Shown here: piece after piece, positions 28,695-39,253 of the stretch | Numbering within the stretch: position 1 is the stretch's first letter | How the letters are laid out: each line of letters begins with the position of its first letter | Assembly: GCF_011009015.1 (NCBI RefSeq) | Contig: NZ_CP048878.1 | Span: forward strand, 4,804,354-4,868,353 | DNA length: 64,000 nucleotides | From: Spartinivicinus ruber | GTDB lineage: Bacteria > Pseudomonadota > Gammaproteobacteria > Pseudomonadales > Zooshikellaceae | Reading direction: 5' to 3' | Program-made: the position numbers and the translations under genes | The notes under the pieces: model-generated | Databases searched by the model: none | What the model saw: the letters and a program-made list of their open reading frames with translations, nothing else | What the model was told of the DNA's origin: nothing

Positions 28695-31517
28695 ATGCTA
28701 AAGCAGCAAGGTATCAAGAGCCGTGTTTTGGCACTTGCTTTAATTCCAACTATTAGTATCTCACTGATCCTAGGCACTTTCTTTACCTTAGCCCGAATCA
28801 ATGACTTAGATGCCTTACTACTAGAGCGTAGTCAAACCACTATTCAGCAACTGACACCTATTACAGAACACACTTTATCTTTGGGTAACCTGAGTCTTAT
28901 TCAAGAAATTGCCAATTCTGCACTAGAAAAAAATGATGTCAGAGCAGTCAGCCTGTATTCTCATACAAAAGTATCCCTTGCCCATGCTGGCCCCAAAATT
29001 CAGTTTAAGGGTAATCAGCAAAATTACTTTCTCACTCGGCCTTTTCATACCTTACATAAACAATCATTACTGATTAGCACCCCTATCTATGCCAAACCAA
29101 ATTCACCTTCAATTAATCATGGGCCGGCTATCAGCAGTAGTAGCGAAAAGGTTTTATTGGGTTGGTTGATTGCAGAATTCTCCCGAAGCAATACTGAAAT
29201 TAAAAAATATCAAACCATCCTTGCCAGTGGATTACTCATCCTTTCTGGTGTTTTGATCAACCTATTTTTAGCACTAAAAATGGGCCACAACATTACTGGC
29301 CCGCTAATGAAAATTATCAGTGCTGTTAACCATATGCGCCAGGGTAATCTGGATACTCGTATTAATACTAATACTGGTGGTGAAATGAGGGCGCTGGAAA
29401 CAGGTATTAATGCAATGGTGGCTTCACTCCAGCGTGGTCAATTGGAGATGCAACATAATATCGAGCAATCAACCAAAGACCTACAGGAAACATTAGAGAC
29501 TATCGAAATCCAAAATATTGAGTTAGACATGGCTCGCAAAGAGGCACTGGAAGCCAGTCGAATAAAATCGGAATTTCTGGCTAATATGAGCCATGAAATT
29601 AGAACACCACTGAATGGTATCATTGGCTTCACTAACTTATTACTACGATCCAAGCTGAATGAACGACAATTTGAGTACCTCAGCACAATTCAAAAGTCTT
29701 CAGAAGGACTTCTATCAATCATTAATGATGTACTGGATTTTTCAAAAATTGAAGCTGGAAAACTTGAGCTTGAGAGCATTCCAATTAATTTACGGGAAAG
29801 CATTGAAGAAGTGTTAACCATTTTAGCTCCCAGTGCTCATGACAAGTCATTGGAGCTGATTCCATTAATTTACTCTGACACTCCTATTCATCTCATGGGA
29901 GACCCTCTTCGACTAAAACAGATTCTGACTAATCTGGTGAGTAATGCCATTAAGTTCACCAATGATGGTTCCATTGTCGTCAGAGCCATGCTTGAAGACG
30001 AAAAAGATAATTTGGTAACTATTAAAATCAGCGTTACTGATACTGGCATTGGTCTTTCCAGCAAACAACAAAAGGAACTATTTAAAGCCTTTTCTCAAGC
30101 TGATACCTCTACTACTCGTAATATCGGTGGTACCGGACTTGGTTTGGTTATTTCTAAACGACTTGCCCAACAAATGTCGGGAGAAGTAGGCGTAGAAAGT
30201 GAATTAGGTAAGGGCTCCACTTTTTGGTTTACCCTAACAGTACCTAAAGCTAATGAGCCAACGTTAAAAGAACACTTTCCTGCTTTTTCTAACACCCATG
30301 TATTGGTACTGGAACACCATGACCTGGCCAGACAAGCAATTGCTCATTTACTCTCAGAATATGATTTAAATGTCGATAGTTGTGCTAATGAAGCCTGTTT
30401 AGCAGAAAAAACTCAAGAGGCCAAAGCCCAGGGGAAAACCTATGATGTTCTGGTTGTCAGCCATCATCCTTCATATTTGGATTTAGAAAAAATTAGATTC
30501 TTAATTAAAGCTGCTCAGGAAAATAAGCAATATTTGGTAATTCTAGCCCACACTAATAAAGAAGAATCAATTAACAACATATTAGATCAGCATAATAATG
30601 CCCTTTGTATTGTTAAGCCCCTTTGCCACAATCGATTATATCGGGCACTTTCTTATTTATTATTAGAAAAGAGTAAAGTACCCCATGGTAACCAAAGCAA
30701 TATTGCTCGCCGTATTAATCAAGCAATTACCCGCCAACCCCATATATTAGCTGTTGATGACAACCCTGCCAACTTACGTCTAGTCACTGCTTTATTGGAA
30801 GATCTTGGCGCGAAAGTAACAGCAGTAGACTCTGGTACAAAAGCGATTATTAAAACTAAACAATACCACTTTGATCTTATTTTTATGGATGTTCAAATGC
30901 CTCATATGGATGGCCTGGAGACTACTCGCCGAGTAAGAGAAAGAGAACTATCTGAACGACGTATTCCCATAATCGCATTGACAGCCCACGCCCTTGCAGA
31001 AGAAAAAAAGCAATTGTTACTGGCAGGTATGGATGACTATATGACCAAGCCTATCAATGAAAATCAGTTGCAGCATATTATAAAAAAGTGGACTGGCTTA
31101 CATGTTGCCCCAATAAAAGGCAATGACTACCTAAATGATGATCCCCAGGCTGAACCAGAAACTAAAGTAGTTGACTTAACAGAAGGGGTAAAGTTAGCTG
31201 GCGGTAAAGAAGACCTAGCCAACGATATGTTATCTATGCTCTTTGACAATTTAAAGAATGAACAAGAACAAATTAGAGCGTTATATCGAAATAAGCAGTG
31301 GCCCAGACTATTGGAAGTAGTTCATAAATTACATGGTGCTACTCGTTATTGTGGTGTTCCCCTCCTCCGTAGAGCTTGCAACAATATGGAAACCATTTTA
31401 AAAGCTTCTGAAAAAAATAAAGAAGAAAGGCGTAAAGTGGCTGGAGCAATGGAGGAACTAGTTGAGCAAATTGAGCAGCTATTAGATTGGCAACGAAAAC
31501 ATGAAGGCACAGAATAA
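28695..31517 (+). CDS. gacS: Hybrid sensor histidine kinase GacS/BarA
   Basis: 940 residues. A membrane helix at about 10–32, a periplasmic domain, a second helix near 175–195 and HAMP precede a HisKA domain (H300 in MSHEIRTPLNG), the ATPase domain (N-box NLVSNAIKF, GTGLGLVISK), a receiver-like domain without phosphorylatable Asp (VVSHHP in its place), a true receiver (D732 in FMDVQMPHMDG) and a C-terminal Hpt (H877 in HKLHGA). It phosphorylates the GacA/UvrY regulator, which drives CsrA-titrating small RNAs. gacA is not in the window. Divergent from cysM and convergent with recO. Confidence 0.94.
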   Translation: MLKQQGIKSRVLALALIPTISISLILGTFFTLARINDLDALLLERSQTTIQQLTPITEHTLSLGNLSLIQEIANSALEKNDVRAVSLYSHTKVSLAHAGPKIQFKGNQQNYFLTRPFHTLHKQSLLISTPIYAKPNSPSINHGPAISSSSEKVLLGWLIAEFSRSNTEIKKYQTILASGLLILSGVLINLFLALKMGHNITGPLMKIISAVNHMRQGNLDTRINTNTGGEMRALETGINAMVASLQRGQLEMQHNIEQSTKDLQETLETIEIQNIELDMARKEALEASRIKSEFLANMSHEIRTPLNGIIGFTNLLLRSKLNERQFEYLSTIQKSSEGLLSIINDVLDFSKIEAGKLELESIPINLRESIEEVLTILAPSAHDKSLELIPLIYSDTPIHLMGDPLRLKQILTNLVSNAIKFTNDGSIVVRAMLEDEKDNLVTIKISVTDTGIGLSSKQQKELFKAFSQADTSTTRNIGGTGLGLVISKRLAQQMSGEVGVESELGKGSTFWFTLTVPKANEPTLKEHFPAFSNTHVLVLEHHDLARQAIAHLLSEYDLNVDSCANEACLAEKTQEAKAQGKTYDVLVVSHHPSYLDLEKIRFLIKAAQENKQYLVILAHTNKEESINNILDQHNNALCIVKPLCHNRLYRALSYLLLEKSKVPHGNQSNIARRINQAITRQPHILAVDDNPANLRLVTALLEDLGAKVTAVDSGTKAIIKTKQYHFDLIFMDVQMPHMDGLETTRRVRERELSERRIPIIALTAHALAEEKKQLLLAGMDDYMTKPINENQLQHIIKKWTGLHVAPIKGNDYLNDDPQAEPETKVVDLTEGVKLAGGKEDLANDMLSMLFDNLKNEQEQIRALYRNKQWPRLLEVVHKLHGATRYCGVPLLRRACNNMETILKASEKNKEERRKVAGAMEELVEQIEQLLDWQRKHEGTE

Positions 31518-31524
31518 GCAAATG

Positions 31525-32289
31525 TTATTTTTGCTTGAAAAACAGCGCTCTACTCATCAATGGTTTATTACCTAAATGAGGTGCTAATGCCATTCTGGTA
31601 ATATGTTTGGCTACTCCTTTTAACTGCTTAGTCCATTCAATATGGGATTCGTGTGGGCTAAAATACGACTGATTATTCCAATGCCCATTTACCCATGGCA
31701 TCTGAGATAATACTAATAAGTCTTTACCTGCAAACAGATAACAAGAATCAGGAGACTGCTCTTGAACACAAAACCCCTGATCAGGCAGGAAAGTATAGTT
31801 GGCAGTTGGGTTAATTAAACCACCATTAGCATCACAATCAAATACAACGCAATAACCTAATTCAGCCAACAATGTAAACTCAAACTGTCGAAGATATACT
31901 TCAACTTGCAGAGGATCATTTTGCAAAGCAGTCAGCGTAAACTGATATAGATTGAATAATCGGGATGAATTTTCTTCAGTTAACAACAATCTTACCAGCA
32001 ACTCATTCAAGTAAAGACCGCAGTACAATAATTTTCCCGATAGCTGGTAACGTTCGCCACAAACTTCTACGGCTTTCCCTGTTTTTAATTCATGACTGCC
32101 TTTCCAGGTTAGCCAAAGTGATTGAAATGGTTGTAAAAAACTTGTGATTCCTGTTTGCTTTCTTGAGTTTCTACTTGTTTGAAAAACAACTCGTTGTAGT
32201 CCACACTGACTGGTAATTACTACAACAATTGTCTTATTATCTTGAAAGGGGCGGGTATGCAATACATACCCATCGTCAGACACATTCAT
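31525..32289 (-). CDS. recO: DNA repair protein RecO
   Basis: 254 residues from the ATG at 32289, which gives the usual about ten residues before VLHTRPFQDN; an upstream TTG at 32307 is the alternative. The OB-fold N-terminus and the C-terminal HMALAPHLGNKPLMSRALF match RecO. It loads RecA on SSB-coated single-stranded DNA with RecR. Last gene of the lepA–lepB–rnc–era–recO run; pdxJ, which follows in Pseudomonas, is absent and the next gene is convergent gacS, seven bases away. Confidence 0.93.
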   Translation of the reverse strand: MNVSDDGYVLHTRPFQDNKTIVVVITSQCGLQRVVFQTSRNSRKQTGITSFLQPFQSLWLTWKGSHELKTGKAVEVCGERYQLSGKLLYCGLYLNELLVRLLLTEENSSRLFNLYQFTLTALQNDPLQVEVYLRQFEFTLLAELGYCVVFDCDANGGLINPTANYTFLPDQGFCVQEQSPDSCYLFAGKDLLVLSQMPWVNGHWNNQSYFSPHESHIEWTKQLKGVAKHITRMALAPHLGNKPLMSRALFFKQK

Positions 32290-32311
32290 AGAAAGGTATG
32301 AAGTCAAGTAA

Positions 32312-33232
32312 CTAATCGGTTGTATAACCTAAGCTATTTAGCGCTCTCTCATCATCAGACCAACCACTCTTCACTTTGACCCATAAGTTTAACATAACCT
32401 TATTATCAAAGAGCTTTTCCATATCAACTCTGGCATCACGGCCTATGATTTTAATCTGCTCACCTTTTTTGCCTATTACAATAGCTTTTTGGCCAGACTT
32501 TTCTACCAAAATCAAAGCGCTGATAGTAATTAACCGGGACTCAACTTGAAACTGCTCTATCTCAACAGTAATTTGATAGGGCACTTCATCACCCAGCTGA
32601 CGCATGATTTTTTCTCTAACAATTTCTGCTGCTAAAAACCTAGAACTACGATCGGTAATTTGGTCTTCATCATAAAAATGATGACTTTGAGGTAAATAGC
32701 TGCCTACTAATTGCTCGAGCCGATCGACATTCATTCCTGTTTCCGCAGAAATAGGAATAATGTCAGCAAACGACATTTTTTTATTTAACTCTGCCAAGTG
32801 TGGCAATAACGCTGACTTATCTTTTAACTGATCAACTTTATTAACCGCTAAAATCACTGGGCAATTAAGATGACAGACTTTATCCAACACTAGCTGGTCT
32901 TCTTCTGTCCAGCCAGTACGATCCACCACAAATACTACTACATCAACTCCTTGTAAAGCCGTGCTAGCGGCCTTATTCATATAACGGTTTAAAGCTTTTT
33001 TATTGGAAAGATGTAGGCCTGGAGTATCAACGTAAATAGCCTGGGTAGTTGTTTCTGTTTTAATCCCCAAAATTTGATGTCGCGTGGTTTGGGGCTTTTT
33101 AGAAGTAATACTAAGCTTTTGCCCTAGTACTTGATTCAACAAAGTAGACTTGCCAACATTAGGCCGACCCACTATTGCAACGAAACCACAGTGTAAATTC
33201 TGTTCTGAGTTTGAACTCTGATTAGTTACCAC
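32312..33232 (-). CDS. era: GTPase Era
   Basis: 306 residues. G1 is [11 protein letters not shown]3 is VDTPGLH, G4 is NKVD and G5 is SAETG; the C-terminal KH domain contains [17 protein letters not shown]. Era binds the 3' end of 16S rRNA and helps mature the 30S subunit at the inner membrane. It starts with GTG and overlaps rnc by 11 bases, so the two are translationally linked. Confidence 0.97.
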   Translation of the reverse strand: MVTNQSSNSEQNLHCGFVAIVGRPNVGKSTLLNQVLGQKLSITSKKPQTTRHQILGIKTETTTQAIYVDTPGLHLSNKKALNRYMNKAASTALQGVDVVVFVVDRTGWTEEDQLVLDKVCHLNCPVILAVNKVDQLKDKSALLPHLAELNKKMSFADIIPISAETGMNVDRLEQLVGSYLPQSHHFYDEDQITDRSSRFLAAEIVREKIMRQLGDEVPYQITVEIEQFQVESRLITISALILVEKSGQKAIVIGKKGEQIKIIGRDARVDMEKLFDNKVMLNLWVKVKSGWSDDERALNSLGYTTD

Positions 33233-33911
33233 TGCTATCTACTCCTAACTGTTGCAATGCTCGACGAGCGGCTTCTTGCTCAGCTCCCCGACGGCTAGAG
33301 CCAACCCCCTGGGTTTTCTCCATTAAACCAGCTACTACACACTCAATGGTAAAGGTTTGATCATGAGCATCACCTTTAACATCCACTACCTCATAAACAG
33401 GCAAAGCCAACTGTTTAGCTTGCAAATATTCCTGTAACCGGGTTTTGGGGTCTTTTTGGGTATCATCCAGTGAAAGCTTTTCCAAGCGCGAAGCAAACCA
33501 GGCTAATACTCGCTCCCGACAAGCCTCAAGTCCATTATCAAGATAAATTGCCCCTATCAGTGCCTCGAGTGCATCCGCTAAAATGGACTCACGGCGAAAG
33601 CCACCACTTTTTAATTCACCAGAACCTAACCGTAAGTAGTCACCTAAATCAAACTCTTTGGCGATTTTTGCTAGTGTGGCACCACGCACCAGCTTAGCTC
33701 TTAATCGGCTAAGCTGGCCTTCTTTGGCTTGAGGGAACTGCTGATAAAGTGCTTCTGCAATAATAAAGTTAACTATCGAATCCCCTAAAAACTCCAGGCG
33801 TTCATTATTTCCACCTGCATAGCTCCTATGGGTTAATGCCAACAGGAGCAGACTTTCATCTTCAAAGCTATATCCTAGCTTACGAAATAATGATTGGTTT
33901 ACTTTTTTCAC
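33222..33911 (-). CDS. rnc: Ribonuclease III
   Basis: 229 residues from a GTG at 33911. That start overlaps the preceding gene by four bases (GTGA) and leaves eleven residues before LGYSF, as in Pseudomonas; a TTG six codons earlier (33929) is the alternative. The RNase III signature [20 protein letters not shown] and the second acidic site ([13 protein letters not shown]) are present, followed by a dsRNA-binding domain ending [14 protein letters not shown]. It cuts double-stranded RNA in rRNA precursors and mRNAs. Confidence 0.95.
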   Translation of the reverse strand: MKKVNQSLFRKLGYSFEDESLLLLALTHRSYAGGNNERLEFLGDSIVNFIIAEALYQQFPQAKEGQLSRLRAKLVRGATLAKIAKEFDLGDYLRLGSGELKSGGFRRESILADALEALIGAIYLDNGLEACRERVLAWFASRLEKLSLDDTQKDPKTRLQEYLQAKQLALPVYEVVDVKGDAHDQTFTIECVVAGLMEKTQGVGSSRRGAEQEAARRALQQLGVDSSGN

Positions 33912-34282
33912 TCGGCTTTGATTTTCCAACTATTTTCAAAAGTTAAAACTATATCGATATTTTTGACTAAGTGTTCTCGCTTTTCATATTTAAGCGTGGC
34001 AGAAAGAAAGCCACTTTCTTTTTTTATGACAACATCTTTGGCATTAAAATCACGAATCATATTGGTCGTAAAGCCTTTTGAAATATAGTCCCTCACCTTT
34101 CTAGGGCTCGCTTTGGCAATACCTGGCCGTTCATCCAACGAGTTAAACACTTTTTGTACAGCATAATTATCGATATATATAGGTGCTAATTTCATTACTG
34201 TTACAACAATAAAACCACCTACACACAATGCCAAAAACCAACCAAATGCAGTTAAGCCCAACTGCGATTTTTTAAGTTTCAT
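33908..34282 (-). CDS. DUF4845 membrane protein
   Basis: 124 residues: basic N-terminus, one membrane helix (about 10–30), then a small domain. It lies between lepB and rnc, the place of DUF4845 proteins in pseudomonads (PA0769 type). Function is unknown; conserved linkage to lepB and rnc suggests an envelope or secretion-related role, which is inference. Its stop overlaps the rnc GTG start. Confidence 0.85.
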   Translation of the reverse strand: MKLKKSQLGLTAFGWFLALCVGGFIVVTVMKLAPIYIDNYAVQKVFNSLDERPGIAKASPRKVRDYISKGFTTNMIRDFNAKDVVIKKESGFLSATLKYEKREHLVKNIDIVLTFENSWKIKAE

Positions 34283-34341
34283 TGCCCAATAGCCTCTTAA
34301 TGTTTCTTATTAGTTATCAAATTATCAGCCACTTACCAAAG

Positions 34342-35172
34342 CTAATTAATAGCTCCATTATGCTTAAAACTAGGTAATTGCGTCCATTTTGGCCAGTGCA
34401 TCCAAATAGCCACGGCTTTACCCACTATGTTCTCATCAGGGACAAACTTCCAAAAACGGCTATCGTTGCTATTATCCCGGTTATCCCCCATGACAAAATA
34501 GTGTCCCTTAGGCACTACCCATTCGCCCTCTTCTCCATTTTTTGAGGGAGCAACCAAGGCTCTACGAATAGTATGTTTATTTTCGGCTATTGATTCTTCA
34601 AATACCTTAAACTCTTTATATGGACCACTCGCTCCAACATCCGTGCGCCTAGTAATAAATTGTTCTTCAATCTGCTCACCATTAATATAAAGCTTTTTAT
34701 CTTTATACTTAATGGTATCACCAGGCAATCCAATAACCCGCTTGATAAAATTGATATCATCGCCTGGTTTAATAAACACCATGACATCACCACGTTGAGG
34801 ATCTCCAACCTCAATTACCTTAGTACCAATGACTGGCAGCCGAATACCATAAGCGAACTTATTGACGAGTATAAAGTCGCCAATATCCAGCGTAGGCTTC
34901 ATCGAACCAGAGGGGATTTGGAATGGTTCATATAAAAATGAACGTAATACCAATACGATAAATAATACAGGAAATACAGATTTGGCGGTTTCAATCCCTA
35001 CTGGCTCTTTTTGCAAGCCAGCCACCACTTCCTGGTCTTCAGCTTTTACCGTTGTTCGATATTGCTCCACTGCCAACCTACGTCTGGGTAAGAGCACCAG
35101 CACATCCACCAAATAAATCAGGCCTGTGCCGAATACCAGCAACACTAATATCAGAGGGAAATTGATATCCAT
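34342..35172 (-). CDS. lepB: Signal peptidase I
   Basis: 276 residues with two N-terminal membrane segments (about 5–28 and 64–78). The catalytic dyad is S90 (PSGSMKPTL) and K144 (NFIKRVIGLPGD); box E GDNRDNSNDSRFW is also present. It removes signal peptides on the periplasmic side of the inner membrane. It starts six bases after lepA; AGGA precedes the ATG. Confidence 0.97.
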   Translation of the reverse strand: MDINFPLILVLLVFGTGLIYLVDVLVLLPRRRLAVEQYRTTVKAEDQEVVAGLQKEPVGIETAKSVFPVLFIVLVLRSFLYEPFQIPSGSMKPTLDIGDFILVNKFAYGIRLPVIGTKVIEVGDPQRGDVMVFIKPGDDINFIKRVIGLPGDTIKYKDKKLYINGEQIEEQFITRRTDVGASGPYKEFKVFEESIAENKHTIRRALVAPSKNGEEGEWVVPKGHYFVMGDNRDNSNDSRFWKFVPDENIVGKAVAIWMHWPKWTQLPSFKHNGAIN

Positions 35173-35178
35173 ATAATC

Positions 35179-36978
35179 CTACTTATCAACTTTTAACACT
35201 GCCAGAAAGGCATCTTGGGGAATTTCTACCTTACCAACCTGTTTCATTCGCTTTTTACCTGCTTTTTGTTTTTCAAGCAGTTTACGTTTACGGGTGACGT
35301 CACCACCATAACACTTAGCAGTCACATTTTTACGTAAGGCTTTAACCGTTTGCCGTGAAATAATATGTCCACCAATAGCGGCTTGAATAGCGACATCAAA
35401 CATTTGTCGCGGAATAATTTCCTTCATTTTTTCACATAACTCTCGCCCCCGTCGCATGGAGTGGTCTTTATGTACAATCAGGGCTAAAGCATCTACTTTT
35501 TCGCCATTGATTAAAATGTCCAGCTTAACCAAACTCGATGCTTCAAAACGATCGAAAGTATAGTCTAATGAAGCAAAGCCACGGCTTACAGACTTCAAAC
35601 GGTCAAAGAAGTCTAATACCACTTCACTCATCGGCAGCTCATAAGTTAACGACACTTGTCCACCAACAAACTGCATATCTTTTTGCACACCCCGTTTTTC
35701 AACACACAGGGTTATTACATTTCCTAAATAGTCTTGCGGCACTAAAATATTGGCGACCACAATTGGTTCACGCATTTCCTCAATATTGGAAGGGTCAGGT
35801 AGTTTCGATGGGTTATCCACCATAACTACTGAGCCATCTTTCATTTTCAGCTCATAGATTACTGTGGGTGCTGTTGTAATTAGATCAAGATTATATTCCC
35901 GCTCAAGCCGCTCCTGAATAATTTCCATATGGAGCATACCCAAGAATCCGCAGCGGAAGCCGAAGCCTAATGCATCAGATGTTTCTGGTTCATAAAATAA
36001 CGAGGCATCATTTAATGTCAGCTTAGCCAGCGCATCTCTAAATGATTCATAGTCTTCTGATACAATAGGAAATAGCCCAGCATACACTTGTGGTTTTACT
36101 TTTTGAAAGCCTGGCAGTGGATCCACTTCAGGGGTTTTAACCAAGGTGAGAGTATCACCAACTGGGGCACCCTGAATATCTTTAATCCCAGCGACTACAT
36201 ACCCTACTTCACCTGCTTTTAATACTCCCGTAGCTGTACGCTTAGGAGTAAAAATACCAACATCATCAACAACATGACTAGCACCTGTTGATTTAACCAG
36301 CATTTTATCGCCTTTTTTCAGCTGGCCCTGTTTGACCCTGACTAACGATACAATACCCAAGTAATTATCAAACCAGGAGTCAATGATCAGTGCCTGCAAT
36401 GGTGCATCAACATCACCTTCAGGGGCTGGCACCAGCTCTACCAAGCGCTCTAGTACATCTTCTATTCCTAGACCACTTTTCGCACTACAGCGCACAGCAT
36501 CAGTGGCATCAATACCAATAATGTCTTCTATCTCTTGCGCAACTCGTTCTGGCTCAGCTTGAGGTAAATCCATTTTATTTAATACTGGTACCACTTCGAG
36601 TCCCTGCTCTATCGCGGTATAGCAATTAGCAACCGACTGTGCTTCAACACCTTGGGCTGCATCGACAACCAGCAAAGCGCCTTCACAAGCTGACAGTGAG
36701 CGGGAGACTTCATAGGAGAAGTCGACATGGCCTGGCGTATCAATAAAATTGAGCTGGTAGCTTTTGCCATCCTTTGCCTGGTAAGACAAGGTGACACTTT
36801 GCGCTTTTATAGTAATGCCCCGCTCGCGTTCCAACTCCATTGAGTCAAGCACTTGCTCAGCCATTTCTCGCTCAGTAAGCCCACCACATAGCTGGATAAA
36901 GCGATCTGCTATGGTGGATTTTCCATGGTCGATATGGGCAATGATAGAAAAGTTACGAATATGACTTAAATCACTCAC
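35179..36978 (-). CDS. lepA: Elongation factor 4
   Basis: 599 residues, the standard size. G1 [13 protein letters not shown], switch [12 protein letters not shown]3 DTPGHVD, G4 NKMDLP, and the LepA-specific C-terminal domain with [22 protein letters not shown] are present. LepA is a ribosomal GTPase involved in initiation/30S assembly and under stress. First gene of the lepA–lepB–DUF4845–rnc–era–recO unit. Confidence 0.98.
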   Translation of the reverse strand: MSDLSHIRNFSIIAHIDHGKSTIADRFIQLCGGLTEREMAEQVLDSMELERERGITIKAQSVTLSYQAKDGKSYQLNFIDTPGHVDFSYEVSRSLSACEGALLVVDAAQGVEAQSVANCYTAIEQGLEVVPVLNKMDLPQAEPERVAQEIEDIIGIDATDAVRCSAKSGLGIEDVLERLVELVPAPEGDVDAPLQALIIDSWFDNYLGIVSLVRVKQGQLKKGDKMLVKSTGASHVVDDVGIFTPKRTATGVLKAGEVGYVVAGIKDIQGAPVGDTLTLVKTPEVDPLPGFQKVKPQVYAGLFPIVSEDYESFRDALAKLTLNDASLFYEPETSDALGFGFRCGFLGMLHMEIIQERLEREYNLDLITTAPTVIYELKMKDGSVVMVDNPSKLPDPSNIEEMREPIVVANILVPQDYLGNVITLCVEKRGVQKDMQFVGGQVSLTYELPMSEVVLDFFDRLKSVSRGFASLDYTFDRFEASSLVKLDILINGEKVDALALIVHKDHSMRRGRELCEKMKEIIPRQMFDVAIQAAIGGHIISRQTVKALRKNVTAKCYGGDVTRKRKLLEKQKAGKKRMKQVGKVEIPQDAFLAVLKVDK

Positions 36979-37183
36979 GATGTAATCTACACATAATGCT
37001 AATGATGCATCCTGAAAAAAGGCTGCATTACTAAGTAGTTATAACAGGCAAAGCTGATTACTCAGCGGTTAATTTGGCGGGTAGTTTAGCCCATTAATGG
37101 CAAGGCTGTCATGTAACAGCATGAGATATAGGCTGCCAGAACAACAGAATTGTCCTAGCAGCCCTGGGACTGTTGGCGTTTGA

Positions 37184-38593
37184 CTACTCAGTTAATTTAA
37201 AAGTGATATAGCCAGGTCGACCGTTTCTTACCAGACGCATCGAAATTGAGCGATTAGCAGGTAACTTAGCCACTACCTGTTTAAAGTCATTAACAGAGTT
37301 TATTGGCTGATTATGTAAGTCTGTAATGATATCACCACGACGGATACCTACTGAGCTAGCAGGACCAACCATAACGCCCGTAACAAACACGCCGTTGTTA
37401 ACCTCATATTTCCGCTTTTGTTCATCAGTTAGCTCTTCTACCTGTAAGCCTAACCGGTCATTTGATTTAGGGGTTTTAGAAGAGGCTCGGGTTCTATTCT
37501 TTTCATCTGGTAATTCACCAATAGTGACATCAAGGATTATCTTTTCACCTTGACGCACCACGTCTACCGCTACTTTTTTTCCTACTGGCGTCTGGCCCAC
37601 TGCATGTGGCAGATCTGCAGAGACATCAATTTCTCTGCCACCAAATTGAGTAATAATGTCGCCAGGCTTAAACCCAGCTTCATCTGCAGGGCCTTTGGGC
37701 ATCACTTCAGCCACTAATGCACCATGAGGTTTATCTAAACCAAACGACTCTGCCAAATCTTTATTCACATCCTGAATATAAACACCTAACCAGCCCCGAC
37801 TAACATAGCCCTTATCTTTTAACTGAGAAACCACATTCATGACTACGTCAATAGGAATGGCAAACGACAGCCCCATGAAGCCACCAGATCGCGTAAAAAT
37901 CTGTGAGTTCACGCCAATTACTTTTCCGTCCATATCAAATAAAGGACCACCTGAATTACCAGGATTAATAGCTACATCTGTTTGGATAAAAGGAACATAA
38001 TTTTCACTTGGCAAGCTTCGATTAATAGCACTGATAATGCCCGCTGTGACGGAATAATCAAAACCAAAAGGGGATCCGATGGCAGCAACCCATTGCCCTG
38101 GCTTTAAGTTATCTGTAGAACCCAGTTTTACTGTTGGTAAATTTTTAGCCTTGATTTTCAGCAGCGCTAAATCAGAACGCTTATCTGAGCCCACTAACTC
38201 TGCTTCTAGCTCCCTACGGTCACTTAAGCGAACAACAATTTGGTCTGCTCCCTTAACCACATGGTTATTTGTTAAAATATAACCATCTTCAGATATAATA
38301 AAACCAGACCCTAAGGACTGTGGCCTTGGTTTTCCTCCAGACTCTGGGCGTTGCGGATGAGGTCGACCAAAAAACTCTTGAAAAATATCAGGTATATCAT
38401 CATCAGGAAAATAGTAGCGGTTCATTCGATTCCGCTTAGGTAATTGTAAGGTACTAATATTAACAACCGCTGGCGATGCTTCTTCTACTAATTCAGTAAA
38501 TTCAGGCAAAGACTTCGCAAAAGCTGTTAACTGCATTGTCATTAATAAGGCAAAAATTGCAGTTGATTGTTTAAGCCAAAATCTCATATTCAT
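37184..38593 (-). CDS. mucD: Periplasmic serine protease MucD (DegP family)
   Basis: 469 residues: signal peptide (about 1–27, cut near AFA-KS), a trypsin-like domain with H111, D141 and S214 (GNSGGPLF), and two PDZ domains (about 255–345 and 370–465). DegP-type proteases degrade misfolded envelope proteins; in Pseudomonas, MucD restrains AlgU activation. It ends the algU–mucABCD cluster. A 205-bp gap to lepA contains a 6-bp inverted pair GGCTGC/GCAGCC near 37131–37162. Confidence 0.95.
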   Translation of the reverse strand: MNMRFWLKQSTAIFALLMTMQLTAFAKSLPEFTELVEEASPAVVNISTLQLPKRNRMNRYYFPDDDIPDIFQEFFGRPHPQRPESGGKPRPQSLGSGFIISEDGYILTNNHVVKGADQIVVRLSDRRELEAELVGSDKRSDLALLKIKAKNLPTVKLGSTDNLKPGQWVAAIGSPFGFDYSVTAGIISAINRSLPSENYVPFIQTDVAINPGNSGGPLFDMDGKVIGVNSQIFTRSGGFMGLSFAIPIDVVMNVVSQLKDKGYVSRGWLGVYIQDVNKDLAESFGLDKPHGALVAEVMPKGPADEAGFKPGDIITQFGGREIDVSADLPHAVGQTPVGKKVAVDVVRQGEKIILDVTIGELPDEKNRTRASSKTPKSNDRLGLQVEELTDEQKRKYEVNNGVFVTGVMVGPASSVGIRRGDIITDLHNQPINSVNDFKQVVAKLPANRSISMRLVRNGRPGYITFKLTE

Positions 38594-38652
38594 AAAAAAC
38601 TTAATCCCTTCACTAAGAGTTTATTATTAACCTATGTCTTAGAGTGTTAGCT

Positions 38653-39138
38653 TTATAAGGAAGTCACTATTGTTGTTTCAGTGTTTTGAATCGGCACTAA
38701 AACCTTTAGCACACAAGGCTCCAGTGACTGTTGGAAAGATGATTTATTAATAATATTACGTAGCAAATAAAAGCTTGAAAACAAGCTAACAAAACCCAGC
38801 AGTATTGTTACCTGCTCTTGATAACCCTGCCATTTTAGTAGCCAGCAGATAAATAGCATAAATACTAAAGGCAGCAGGTAAACCAGCAAGGATCCTTTCA
38901 CTAAGGTATTTTCAGGAATCCCAATAACAACCGTGTCACCCACCTGTAAGGAATACTGGCTTCGCACTTTAACTGAAGCAACAATAGCTGCCTGCCTAGA
39001 TGATTGCAGCTTGTTCAGTAACTGATGACCACAACCTTTATTTGCAGAACATTGACCACAAACTGATTGCCGATTTGTTTCAACCCAAGCTCGGCCATCA
39101 TTATCAATAGCCGTTACAATTCCGTGCTCTTCAACCAT
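38653..39138 (-). CDS. mucC: RseC/MucC-type inner-membrane protein
   Basis: 161 residues. The N-terminal cytoplasmic part has a four-Cys cluster (SVCGQCSANKGCGHQLL plus context), followed by two membrane helices (about 83–103 and 108–126). SoxR-reducing/RseC family. In E. coli RseC influences SoxR reduction together with Rsx; the link to the rsx operon in this window is by function only. Located between mucB and mucD. Confidence 0.9.
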   Translation of the reverse strand: MVEEHGIVTAIDNDGRAWVETNRQSVCGQCSANKGCGHQLLNKLQSSRQAAIVASVKVRSQYSLQVGDTVVIGIPENTLVKGSLLVYLLPLVFMLFICWLLKWQGYQEQVTILLGFVSLFSSFYLLRNIINKSSFQQSLEPCVLKVLVPIQNTETTIVTSL

Positions 39139-39253
39139 TAATAGCTAAACCAACAATTCTTAAAGTAATAATTTTTTAAATTAATATACTTAATACAGTG
39201 TCCGCAATAGCCAAACTAAGAAAAACAAGTGTCATCTGCTATAGGTTAGACAG

